NCBI RefSeq assembly: GCF_002904335.1
Contig: NZ_PPHF01000129.1
Span: 62,001 to 126,000 of the forward strand
DNA length: 64,000 nucleotides
Source: Amycolatopsis sp. CA-126428
GTDB taxonomy: Bacteria > Actinomycetota > Actinomycetes > Mycobacteriales > Pseudonocardiaceae
Direction of reading: 5' to 3'
A program made the translations under genes and the position numbers. Below the pieces are notes generated by a model. It was not told where the DNA came from. It worked only from the letters and a program-made list of their open reading frames with translations, and made no database searches. Below, in pieces: positions 55,468 through 63,440 of this stretch (position 1 is the stretch's first letter; every line of letters starts with the position of its first letter).

Positions 55468-55731
55468 TCAGCGGCACAGTTCGAGGATCAGGTCGCGCAC
55501 CGAACCGACGGAGTGGAACCGGACGGAGTTGAACTGCTCGTCGGGAATCTTCGTCGCGAATTGCCGCTCGCACTGCACCCGCAGTTCGGTGAAACCGAGC
55601 GAGTCGAGACCGAGATCGACGGCGAGCCCGTCGGACGCGCTGATGGAATCCACCGGCAGATCGAGATAGGCGTCCTCCACCAGTATTCGCTTGATCCTCG
55701 ATTCGACCTCGTCTGCCGAAAGGGAAAACAT
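55468..55731 (-). CDS. Acyl carrier protein
   Basis: 87 residues. The phosphopantetheine serine lies in VDLGLDSLGFTEL, with acidic helices typical of ACPs. It is the first gene of the 16.6-kb minus operon and the probable carrier for the adjacent KS, KS-like protein, AMP ligase and thioesterase-aminotransferase. The ATG at 55731 follows AAAGGGAAA-type purine-rich sequence poorly, so the RBS is weak. Confidence 0.93.
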   Translation of the reverse strand: MFSLSADEVESRIKRILVEDAYLDLPVDSISASDGLAVDLGLDSLGFTELRVQCERQFATKIPDEQFNSVRFHSVGSVRDLILELCR

Positions 55732-55806
55732 GGCTCGACGGTACACGAGTCCGCTCGCCACGACCATCACGAAACCGTTGGCGGACAATCGATGCCTCTT
55801 CCAGTC

Positions 55807-55830
55807 CCCGATCGGGCAGGCCCGATCGGG
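55807..55830. promoter_or_regulatory. Paired 10-bp palindromes, likely operator
   Basis: Two copies of the perfect palindrome CCCGATCGGG (55807-55816 and 55821-55830) are separated by CAGG, with centres 14 bp apart. They lie in the divergent promoter region between the ACP-NRPS operon and the fkb-type operon, just upstream of a TTGACA. This is well placed for a repressor or activator that controls both operons. Confidence 0.65.
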
Positions 55831-55839
55831 CACCGGATG

Positions 55840-55868
55840 TTGACACCCCGACAGCTCCCTGGAACATT
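55840..55868 (+). promoter_or_regulatory. Probable promoter of the alkoxymalonyl-ACP operon
   Basis: A perfect -35 hexamer TTGACA at 55840-55845, a 17-bp spacer and a weak -10 AACATT at 55863-55868. It places transcription start near 55875, which agrees with translation from 55898 rather than 55871. Confidence 0.45.
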
Positions 55869-55897
55869 CCGTGGTCGATGCGAAACTGGGGAATCCT

Positions 55898-56749
55898 GTG
55901 AACGAAGCGGACGGCAGAATTCGATTGACCGTCGTCGGTGCCGGGGTAATGGGAATCGGCATCGCCACACTCGGTGTTTCCCGCGGGCTCGACGTCGTCC
56001 TCGTCGACGTCGACCCGGCGAAGGCCGAGTCCGCCCCGGGGAAGGTGGCCAGGGAGCTCCGGCTGGCCACGCTGACCGGCGCGCTCGACCGCGACGCCCC
56101 GCTGGGCGCGGTGCACGCGACCACCTCGTTCGACGGCGCCGTGCCCGCCGACGCCGTGATCGAGGCCGTCGTCGAGAACGCCGCCGTGAAGCTCCGGGTG
56201 CTCGGCGCCGTCTCCCGCGCCGTCGGCCCGCACGTGCCGGTCGTGACCAACACTTCGTCGATCCCGGTCGACGAACTGGCGGCCGGCGTCCCGCACCCGG
56301 AAACCGTGCTCGGCATCCACTTCATGAACCCCGCCTACCTCGTCCCCACCGTCGAGGTGGTCCCCGGTTCACGCACTTCGGACGCGATCGAAGCGAGCGC
56401 GTCGGCGCTGCTCGCGCGGCTCGGGCGCACCGGCGTCGTGGTCGGCGACGGTCCCGGGTTCGTCACCAGCCGGGTCTCGCACCGCATGATCAACGACGCC
56501 ATCAAGATCGTCGAAGAGGGCCGGGCCTCGGCCGCGGACGTGGACCTGCTCATGCAGAACTGTCTCGGGCACCCGCTCGGTCCGTTGCGGACCGCGGACC
56601 TGATCGGCCTCGACAACCTCGCCGACTCGCTCGCCGTGCTCTTCGACCGGACCGGCGACGACAGCTTCCGGCCGGCCGGGCTGCTCCTGGCCAAGGTGGC
56701 GGCCGGCGACCACGGGCGGAAGTCCGGCCGGGGCTTCTACCCGTACTGA
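55898..56749 (+). CDS. fkbK: 3-hydroxyacyl-CoA/ACP dehydrogenase, FkbK-like
   Basis: 283 residues of the 3-hydroxybutyryl-CoA dehydrogenase fold: NAD motif VVGAGVMGIGIA, VVENAAVK, TNTSSIP, the catalytic His region GIHFMNPA and the conserved HPLGPLRTADLIGLD. In methoxymalonyl-ACP pathways FkbK oxidises glyceryl-ACP at the primary alcohol. The GTG at 55898 was chosen because of GGGGA upstream and the promoter position; a longer start at 55871 is less likely. It is the first gene of the plus operon. Confidence 0.9.
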   Translation: MNEADGRIRLTVVGAGVMGIGIATLGVSRGLDVVLVDVDPAKAESAPGKVARELRLATLTGALDRDAPLGAVHATTSFDGAVPADAVIEAVVENAAVKLRVLGAVSRAVGPHVPVVTNTSSIPVDELAAGVPHPETVLGIHFMNPAYLVPTVEVVPGSRTSDAIEASASALLARLGRTGVVVGDGPGFVTSRVSHRMINDAIKIVEEGRASAADVDLLMQNCLGHPLGPLRTADLIGLDNLADSLAVLFDRTGDDSFRPAGLLLAKVAAGDHGRKSGRGFYPY

Positions 56750-56780
56750 CGGACGCCGCGCGAACCCGGGGAGGCACGAA

Positions 56781-57449
56781 GTGGCCGGACAGCTGTCCAT
56801 CGACGCGGATCTCGCCGCCTACGTCCGGCGCGTGTCGCTCGACGAAGACGAGGTCCTGGCGGACCTGCGCCGGGAAACCGCGCGGTTCCCCGCGCTCGAA
56901 ACGATGCTGGCCATGCCCGAGGAAGCGCAGTTCCTGGGCCTGCTCGCCGCGACCACCGGCGCCCGCTCGATCCTGGAGATCGGGACGTTCACCGGTTACA
57001 CGACCCTCCGGCTCGCCCGCGCACTTCCCCCTGGCGGCCGCGTGGTGACGTGTGAGATCAGCGAAACCTGGGCCGGCATCGCGACCCGGTACTGGCAGCG
57101 CGCCGGGGTCGCCGAGCGCGTCGACCTCCGGCTCGGCGACGCGCTCGGGACGCTCGAAGACCTGGCCCGGCGGGACGGCCCGGAGAGCTTCGACTTCGTC
57201 TTCGTCGACGCCGACAAGGAAAATTCGGTGCCGTACTACGAACACGCGCTCACCCTGGTCCGCCCCGGCGGTCTCGTCGTCCTGGACAACACGCTCCTGT
57301 TCGGCCGGGTCGTCGATCCGGCCGCCACCGACCCCGCGACCCTGGCCGTCGCCGAGCTGAACGCGCGGCTGCGGGACGACCACCGCGTGGACATTTCCCT
57401 GCTCACCATCGCCGACGGCGTGACCATCGCGCGGAAACGTCCCGGCTGA
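56781..57449 (+). CDS. fkbG: O-methyltransferase, FkbG-like
   Basis: 222 residues of the caffeoyl-CoA-type O-methyltransferase family: ILEIGTFTGYTTLRLA as the SAM site, FDFVFVDADKEN with the metal-binding aspartate, and LVVLDNTLLFGRV. In the family it methylates hydroxymalonyl-ACP to methoxymalonyl-ACP. The start is GTG 56781, with GGGGAGG upstream. It is 31 nt after fkbK. Confidence 0.93.
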   Translation: MAGQLSIDADLAAYVRRVSLDEDEVLADLRRETARFPALETMLAMPEEAQFLGLLAATTGARSILEIGTFTGYTTLRLARALPPGGRVVTCEISETWAGIATRYWQRAGVAERVDLRLGDALGTLEDLARRDGPESFDFVFVDADKENSVPYYEHALTLVRPGGLVVLDNTLLFGRVVDPAATDPATLAVAELNARLRDDHRVDISLLTIADGVTIARKRPG

Positions 57450-57492
57450 CCTCGCCGGCCCACCAGCCCGCACCGACCGGAAAGAGTTAGCC

Positions 57493-57774
57493 ATGACAGA
57501 CATCGCCGATGCCGGGAACGCCACCGCGCAGTCCGCCCGGGCGGAGCTGACAGGGTTCCTGGAGACGAGGACGCGGCAGTCCTGGGCCCCTGCGACCGAC
57601 CTTTTCGCGTCCGGCGCCGTCACCTCCATCTTCGCCATGGAACTGGTCGTCCACATCGAACAGACCTACGGCATCACCATCGAGGGCGACGACCTGAGCA
57701 TGCAGAACTTCCGCACCGTCGACACCATGGTCGCGCTGATCACCCGGATCACCGCCGCCACCCGCCGTGGCTGA
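57493..57774 (+). CDS. fkbJ: Acyl carrier protein, FkbJ-like
   Basis: 93 residues. It has the diverged carrier serine context GAVTSIFAME, characteristic of the dedicated ACPs for alkoxymalonyl extender units, and lacks the DSL of PKS ACPs. It would carry glyceryl, hydroxymalonyl and methoxymalonyl intermediates. It overlaps the next gene by 8 nt. Confidence 0.92.
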   Translation: MTDIADAGNATAQSARAELTGFLETRTRQSWAPATDLFASGAVTSIFAMELVVHIEQTYGITIEGDDLSMQNFRTVDTMVALITRITAATRRG

Positions 57775-58864
57775 CCCGGCCGCGCTCCTGACGGAATCGG
57801 TCGGGCCGCACGCCGCCGCCTGGGACGTGGCCGGCGCACTCCCCCGGGAGCTGCTGCGCCGGCTGGGCCGCGAAGGCGTCCTCTGCGCGGCCGTCCCCGC
57901 CGAGTTCGGCGGCCTCGGCCTGTCCGGACTGGCCGACGGCAGGCTGACCGCCCACGCCGGCAGCCTGTGCGGCTCGCTTCGGAGCGTCATGACGTCCCAA
58001 GGCATGGCCGCCTGGACCATCCGGCGGTTGGGCGACCGCGAACAGCGCGCCGCCCTGCTCGGCCGGCTCAGCGGCGGAGACCTCGCGGCCGTCTGCTTCA
58101 GCGAGGCGGAGGCCGGCAGCGACCTTTCGGCCGTCGCGACCCGGATCACCGACGACGCGGACGGGATCGTCGTGACCGGCGAGAAGGTCTGGGTGACCGC
58201 GGCCGCTTATGCGGACCTGCTGCTCGTCGCCGGCACGTACGGAGCCGGCGCGGCGATCGCCGCGGTCCCGGCCACCGCTGCCGGCGTCACGGTCGAGAAG
58301 ATCCCCGACCCGCTCGGCTGCCGCGCCGCCGGGCACTCGAACGTCCGGCTGGATTCCGTGCGGCTGCCCCGGTCCGCCCTGCTCGCCGGGTCCCGGCTGC
58401 CGGTGACCATGCTCGTCACCATCCCGCTGACCCACGGCAGGTTGTCGGTCGCCTGGGGCTGCGTCGGCATGCTGCGGGCCTGCCTGGCCGCCGTGGTCCG
58501 CCACGCCGGCGCCCGTCACCAGTTCGGGACGCCGCTCGCCGCGCACCAGCTCGTGGCCCGGCACGTCGCCGACCTCCACGTCGCCGTCCGCACCGCGACG
58601 CTCGCGTGCGAACGGGCCAGCGACAGCTGGGACCGGAACTCGCCGGAGCTGGTGACCGACGCGGTCCTCGCCAAGTACGTGGCGGCGGGCAACGCCGCCG
58701 CGGGCGCCACCCGGGCCGTGCAGGTCCTGGCCTCGGCCGGGGCACAGGACGGGCACGTCGTCGCCCGCGCCTACCGCGACGCGAAGCTGATGGAGCTCAT
58801 CGAAGGCACGTCCGAGATCTGCCAGCTGGTCCTCGCCCGCCGAGCCATCGAGGAGAATTCGTGA
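57767..58864 (+). CDS. fkbI: Acyl-CoA/ACP dehydrogenase, FkbI-like
   Basis: 365 residues of the flavin acyl-CoA dehydrogenase family: CFSEAEAGSDLS and WVTAAAYADLLLV for substrate and FAD binding, RHQFGTPLAAHQ, and EGTSEICQLVLAR at the C-terminus. In alkoxymalonyl pathways FkbI introduces the second oxidation on the ACP-bound glyceryl unit. The GTG start at 57767 lies within the ACP gene end, and the stop overlaps the KASIII-like start (GTGA). Confidence 0.92.
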   Translation: MADPAALLTESVGPHAAAWDVAGALPRELLRRLGREGVLCAAVPAEFGGLGLSGLADGRLTAHAGSLCGSLRSVMTSQGMAAWTIRRLGDREQRAALLGRLSGGDLAAVCFSEAEAGSDLSAVATRITDDADGIVVTGEKVWVTAAAYADLLLVAGTYGAGAAIAAVPATAAGVTVEKIPDPLGCRAAGHSNVRLDSVRLPRSALLAGSRLPVTMLVTIPLTHGRLSVAWGCVGMLRACLAAVVRHAGARHQFGTPLAAHQLVARHVADLHVAVRTATLACERASDSWDRNSPELVTDAVLAKYVAAGNAAAGATRAVQVLASAGAQDGHVVARAYRDAKLMELIEGTSEICQLVLARRAIEENS

Positions 58865-59823
58865 CCATCGGCATCGGCGCCATCGCGTGCCTGCTCCCCG
58901 GCGACCTGGTGGACGTGGCCGAGCTGCCGGAAACACGGCGCCTGGGTGCGCAGGAGGGGGAGTTCGTGGCGCACAGCGGGGTCCGGACCGTCGGGGTCTT
59001 CGACGGGAAGACGCCCGTCGACCTGGCCGCGCAGGCCTGCCGGGACCTGCTCGCCGAAGACCCGCGGATCCCGGACCAGCTGATCACGATCGGCTCCCGC
59101 GCGCCGGAGGTGCTGATCGGCTCGGACGCCTGCCACATCCAGTTCGAGAGCGGCCTGCGCGGCACGTTCCCGTTCACCCTCGACGGCCTCGGCTGCGCCG
59201 GCTCGGCCGCCGCGTGGTCGCTCGCGAAGGACCTGCTCGTCGCCGACCCGGCCCGCCGCAGCGTCATGATCACCTATGCGAGCCGGCCGACCGGCGTCGA
59301 CCGGATCCGCTTCCCCGTCACGGTGATCGGCGACGGCGCCTTCGCCATGACCCTGGTCCGGGACGGGCGCCCGGTGCTGAAGGCCCACCGGATGGCGGCG
59401 GACCCCCGGTTCCACGGCCTGTTCCGGGTGGACTACAAGGACACGCCCGTGGCGCAGTGGCGAGAGGAGTGCCGCGACCTCGACCAGTACCGGTTCGACC
59501 TGGCGATGCAGAGCCGCACCCGGCTCGGCCGCCTCGTCGAGGAGGTCCTCGCCGAGGCCGGCGCCGCCAAGGGGGACGTCGCCACCACCCTCCTGCCCAA
59601 CGTGACCGCAAGCGCGTACACGTTCTACGAACGGTCGCTCGGGCTGCGTGTCCACCCGGTGTGCGGCGAACACCTGGCCCGCTTCGGCCACCTCGGTGCG
59701 ATGGACGTCGTCCTCAACCTCCACCGGGTGCGGGCCGGTGGCGGCCTCCGGCCCGGCGATCTCGTGCTCGTCCTGAGCAACAGCCCGGTGGCGGCGTGGA
59801 CCGCCACCCTTTGGGAGTTCTAG
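58861..59823 (+). CDS. KASIII-like ketosynthase with His/Asn exchanged
   Basis: 320 residues of the FabH fold. Cys112 in GLGCAGS aligns exactly with the FabH nucleophile. The His of the FabH PHQAN position is Asn247 (LPNVTAS), and the Asn of GNTSAAS is His277 (FGHLGAM), so the two polar catalytic residues appear swapped. Related KASIII proteins catalyse acyl transfer or unusual condensation. It lies between fkbI and fkbH and overlaps fkbI, so it belongs to the pathway, unlike in the standard five-gene set. It may use or load the alkoxymalonyl unit. Confidence 0.88.
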   Translation: MTIGIGAIACLLPGDLVDVAELPETRRLGAQEGEFVAHSGVRTVGVFDGKTPVDLAAQACRDLLAEDPRIPDQLITIGSRAPEVLIGSDACHIQFESGLRGTFPFTLDGLGCAGSAAAWSLAKDLLVADPARRSVMITYASRPTGVDRIRFPVTVIGDGAFAMTLVRDGRPVLKAHRMAADPRFHGLFRVDYKDTPVAQWREECRDLDQYRFDLAMQSRTRLGRLVEEVLAEAGAAKGDVATTLLPNVTASAYTFYERSLGLRVHPVCGEHLARFGHLGAMDVVLNLHRVRAGGGLRPGDLVLVLSNSPVAAWTATLWEF

Positions 59824-59835
59824 CGGAGGTGATCC

Positions 59836-60918
59836 ATGCACCAGCAAGAAGCTCTCGTCAAGTGCCTGATCTGGGACCTCGACAACACGCTGTGGCGGGG
59901 CACGCTCCTGGAGGACCCCGAGGTCCACCTCGCGGACGAGATCCGCCGCGTGGTCGTGGAGCTGGACCGGCGGGGCGTGCTGCAGTCCGTCGTGAGCCGC
60001 AACGACCACGAGCACGCCTGGCAGTGCCTGGAAGAGCTGGCCGTGGCCGAGTACTTCGTCCTGCCGCGCATCGGCTGGGGCCGCAAGTCCGACGCCGTGC
60101 GGGAGATCGTGGCCGAACTGGGTTTCGCCGAAAGCGCGGTCGCCTTCGTCGACGATCAGCCCTCCGAGCGCGCCGAGGTTTCCCGGTCCCTGCCCCGGAT
60201 CCGCTGCTACCCGGCCGAGCGGGCCGCCTCGCTGACCGGGCTGCCCGAGTTCAGTCCGGCCACGGTCACCGCCGACGCGACCCGGCGGCGGGCGATGTAC
60301 CAGGCGCGGGTCCGGCGCGAGGCGGACCGGGCCGCCTTCCGCGGCCCCGACGAGGAGTTCCTGAAAAGCCTCCGCATGGAACTCGTCGTCGCCCGGGCCG
60401 GCCCGGGCGACCTCGCCCGCGTCGAAGAGCTGACACGGCGGACCAGCCAGCTCAACGCCACCGGCATCCCCTACTCGCGGGAGACGCTCGACGCACTCGT
60501 CGCCGATCCGGCCCACGAAGTGCTCGTCGCCACCCTCGCCGACCGGTTCGGCCCGCACGGGGCCGTGGGCGTCATCCTCCTCGAACGGCTCCCCGCCGCC
60601 TGGCGGATCAAGCTGCTCGCGACCTCCTGCCGGGTCGTGGCCTGCGGTGTCGGGTCGGTCCTGCTCCGCCGGATCGTCGACGCGGCGGCGCGCGCGAACG
60701 TGCACCTGCTGGCCGACTTCCGGCGCACCGAACGGAACCGCATGATGGAGATCGCGTACCGCTTCGCCGGTCTCGAGCACGCGGAATGCGCCTGTGACGC
60801 CGCCGGAGCCGGATCGCCCGGCGAGGTGCAGCGGCTCCACCTGGTTCCCGCGCCGCAGCCACCCGAGACGACGATGCGGATCACCGCGGCCGGCTTCACG
60901 CCGAGGGCGAACGGCTGA
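59836..60918 (+). CDS. fkbH: FkbH-like HAD-superfamily glyceryl-ACP synthase
   Basis: 360 residues. It has the HAD motif WDLDNTLWRG, the SRND motif, DDQPSERAEV and the C-terminal GNAT-like region with RTSQLNATG, all typical of FkbH. The enzyme takes 1,3-bisphosphoglycerate, removes phosphate and loads the glyceryl group on the dedicated ACP, the first step to methoxymalonyl-ACP (or, with other partners, tetronates). It is the last gene of the operon. Confidence 0.95.
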   Translation: MHQQEALVKCLIWDLDNTLWRGTLLEDPEVHLADEIRRVVVELDRRGVLQSVVSRNDHEHAWQCLEELAVAEYFVLPRIGWGRKSDAVREIVAELGFAESAVAFVDDQPSERAEVSRSLPRIRCYPAERAASLTGLPEFSPATVTADATRRRAMYQARVRREADRAAFRGPDEEFLKSLRMELVVARAGPGDLARVEELTRRTSQLNATGIPYSRETLDALVADPAHEVLVATLADRFGPHGAVGVILLERLPAAWRIKLLATSCRVVACGVGSVLLRRIVDAAARANVHLLADFRRTERNRMMEIAYRFAGLEHAECACDAAGAGSPGEVQRLHLVPAPQPPETTMRITAAGFTPRANG

Positions 60919-61004
60919 CCGGCCCCGCGGCCGCGTGCGGCCGATACGATCGGTCTTCACCGGCTGTCCGGCGTCTAGGGACACACCGTAACGGAGGGGG
61001 CGCG

Positions 61005-62432
61005 ATGACCGCGGACGGCGGGGCCCGGCGAGGGTCCGAACCACTGTCCCCCGCCTTGCGGCGCATGATCGTGGTGGTCGTCGTCGGCTCATTCATGACG
61101 CTGCTGGACTCCACGGTCGTCAACGTGGCGCTGCGGCGGCTCTCGACGGACCTCGGCTCGCCGCTCACCACCGTCGAGTGGCTGGTGACGGCGTACCTGC
61201 TCGCCATGGCCGCTGTGCTGCCGGTGACCGGCTGGGCGGCGGCTCGCTTCGGCGCCCGGTCGGTGTACGTGAGCGCCATCGCGCTCTTCACGCTCACCTC
61301 GCTGGCGTGCGGGTTCGCCGGTTCCGCCGGGATGCTGATCGCGCTGCGCGCGGCACAGGGTCTGGCCGGCGGCCTGTCGATGCCCGTCGGGCAGATGATC
61401 CTGGCCCGGGAGGCCGGCCCGGAGCGGATGGGCCGGGTGATGAGCCTGACCTCGGCGTCGTCGATCCTGGCGCCCACGCTCGGGCCGACGATCGGCGGCC
61501 TGCTGCTCGCCCACGGCGGCTGGCCGTGGATCTTCTTCGTGAACGTCCCGATCGGCGTGCTCGCCGTGGTGCTCGCGCTCCGGCTGCTGCCCGCGGACGG
61601 CACCACCGAGGTGCCCACCCCGGATCTGCCCGGGCTCCTGGCGATCACCCTCGGCAGCGTGGCGCTGACGTACGGCCTGGCCAACCTCGGGGTCGCGGGC
61701 GGCGGCGGGCCGTGGGTCGTCGCTGTCGCGCTGCTGGCGGCCGTCGTGTTGTTCGGGGCGTTCGTCGTGCGCGCCCGCACCGCCGCGCACCCCGTCGCGG
61801 ACCTCCGCCTGTTCCGGGACCTGCGCTACCGAACGGCGGCCACCAGCAACTTCTTCGTCGGGGTGTCGATCTTCGGCGCGGTCATCCTGATGCCGCTGTA
61901 CTTCCAGATCGTGCGCCACGAGGACACCGTCACGACCGGCCTGCTGTTGCTGCCGCAGGGCGCCGGCGTCGCGGCCGCCCTGCTGCTCAGCGGCCGGCTG
62001 ATCGAACGCATCGGCAGCGGCTCGACGCTGCTGGCCGCGGCCGGCCTGACCGTGGTGGCGACGATCCCGTTCGTGCTGCTGCGGGACGACACGCCGTACT
62101 GGTTCCTGCAGCTGGTGATGGTCCTGCGCGGGTTGGGCATCGGGGCGTGCTCGGTGCCCGCCATCGCGGCCTCCTACCGGGCGGTTCCGCCGTCGAAGAT
62201 CGGGGACGCGACGGTCCAGCTGAACATGGGCCAGCGGTTCGGAGGTTCGGCGGGCACGGCGCTCTTCACGCTGGTGCTGCAGGCCGGGCTGACCGGCGCG
62301 ATCGCCCCCGCCGGCCAGGCCGCCGCCTTCGCCACCACGTTCTGGTGGGTGCTCGGGGCAGCGGTGTGCACCGCGATCCCGGCCGCGATCCTCCGCGCGG
62401 CCGAGCGCCGGACCACCGCACCGGTGCCCTGA
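61005..62432 (+). CDS. MFS drug exporter, DHA2 (14-TM) family
   Basis: 475 residues. It has the DHA2 hallmark at TM1 (FMTLLDSTVVNVALRRL), the GWAAARFGARSVY loop after TM2, and about 14 hydrophobic segments. Family members export antibiotics with proton exchange and often give self-resistance. The ATG at 61005 follows GGAGGGGG. No tetR-type regulator adjoins it. Confidence 0.92.
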   Translation: MTADGGARRGSEPLSPALRRMIVVVVVGSFMTLLDSTVVNVALRRLSTDLGSPLTTVEWLVTAYLLAMAAVLPVTGWAAARFGARSVYVSAIALFTLTSLACGFAGSAGMLIALRAAQGLAGGLSMPVGQMILAREAGPERMGRVMSLTSASSILAPTLGPTIGGLLLAHGGWPWIFFVNVPIGVLAVVLALRLLPADGTTEVPTPDLPGLLAITLGSVALTYGLANLGVAGGGGPWVVAVALLAAVVLFGAFVVRARTAAHPVADLRLFRDLRYRTAATSNFFVGVSIFGAVILMPLYFQIVRHEDTVTTGLLLLPQGAGVAAALLLSGRLIERIGSGSTLLAAAGLTVVATIPFVLLRDDTPYWFLQLVMVLRGLGIGACSVPAIAASYRAVPPSKIGDATVQLNMGQRFGGSAGTALFTLVLQAGLTGAIAPAGQAAAFATTFWWVLGAAVCTAIPAAILRAAERRTTAPVP

Positions 62433-62447
62433 TCGGTCCGGCGCCGG

Positions 62448-63413
62448 TCAGCCCCCGAGCTCCGGCACGATCCGCTCGGCGACGTGCGCGATGGTTTCCA
62501 ACGCCACCTCGGCGGACGTGGCGACCGGCGCCATCCGGAGGTGCACGTCGGTCACACCCCAGTCGCGGTACCGGCGCAGGTGCGCCAGCACGTCGTCGGG
62601 GGTACCGACCAGCACCGGCGCCGCGTCGCCGACGGTGTTCTCCGGGGTGGGAGTGGCCGCAGGGTCGTAGACCACGGGGAGGTTCCACGCTCCCAGCGCG
62701 CCGTAGAAGTCGTACACCTCGCGGAAGTGGTGCGCGGCGCGCGCCCGGGCGGTGGCGCGGTCGGCGGCGATCAAGCACAACCGGTTCGCCGCGACGAGCG
62801 GCTCGCGGCCCGCCGGCAGCCGCTCGAGGTAGCGAGCGGTCTGGGTGCGCACCAGGTCGTCGGAGTAGCCGGTCGCCGCGTACCAGCCGTCGCCGGCGGT
62901 GGCGGCGCGGACCGTGGCTGCCTCGCTGAACCCGCCGACGAGGATCGGCGGCCCGCCGGGCTGCACCGGCCCCGGCCGGAGCCCGTCACCCACGGCGTCG
63001 CGCCACTCCCGGCGCACCCCGTCGAGGAGCGAGTCGAACGCGGCCCCGCCGGGCAGGTCCGGGCCACCGAGGTCGCCGCGCAGCGCGTCCTCGCCGAGCC
63101 CGATGCCCAGCGTCAGCCGCCCCTCGCTGATCTGGTCCACCATCGCCGCTTCCAGCGCGAGGCGGCGCGGGTGGTGGGCGCGGGCCAGCAGCACCCCGGT
63201 CCCCAGCCGGAGCGGGGTGACCCCGGCCAGGTGGGCCAGCGTCAGCAACGGCGCCGGGAGGTGGAACGGCCCGGGCCGGTGGTGGTAGCTCTCGCCGATC
63301 CAGACCGATTCGATCCCGGCTTCCCGCGCCCGAGCGAGCAGCGGCACACCGGTCCGCATGCGCTCGGCGAAGGGAAGGGTGGACCCGAAGTCGAGTGCGA
63401 AACCGAACCGCAT
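62448..63413 (-). CDS. Luciferase-like (LLM class) flavin- or F420-dependent oxidoreductase
   Basis: 321 residues of the bacterial luciferase barrel: ESVWIGESYHH, LRLGTGVLLARAHHP, VDQISEGRLTLGIGLG, and ILVGGFSEAATVRAA. Family members are FMN-dependent monooxygenases or F420-dependent reductases. The cofactor cannot be settled here. It is read together with the P450 to its right (27 nt apart). The ATG at 63413 follows AAAGGA. Confidence 0.9.
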   Translation of the reverse strand: MRFGFALDFGSTLPFAERMRTGVPLLARAREAGIESVWIGESYHHRPGPFHLPAPLLTLAHLAGVTPLRLGTGVLLARAHHPRRLALEAAMVDQISEGRLTLGIGLGEDALRGDLGGPDLPGGAAFDSLLDGVRREWRDAVGDGLRPGPVQPGGPPILVGGFSEAATVRAATAGDGWYAATGYSDDLVRTQTARYLERLPAGREPLVAANRLCLIAADRATARARAAHHFREVYDFYGALGAWNLPVVYDPAATPTPENTVGDAAPVLVGTPDDVLAHLRRYRDWGVTDVHLRMAPVATSAEVALETIAHVAERIVPELGG

Positions 63414-63440
63414 CGACGTCCTTTCCGGAGGTGGTCGTGG

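Noticed and set aside
55871..55897. Upstream GTG start at 55871 for the fkbK-like gene.
   Set aside because: It would lie at or before the predicted transcription start and lacks an RBS; GTG 55898 has GGGGA upstream.
60928..60943. CGGCCGC-GT-GCGGCCG inverted repeat after fkbH as a terminator.
   Set aside because: The loop is only 2 nt and the element is short and GC-only. Such palindromes are expected by chance at this base composition.
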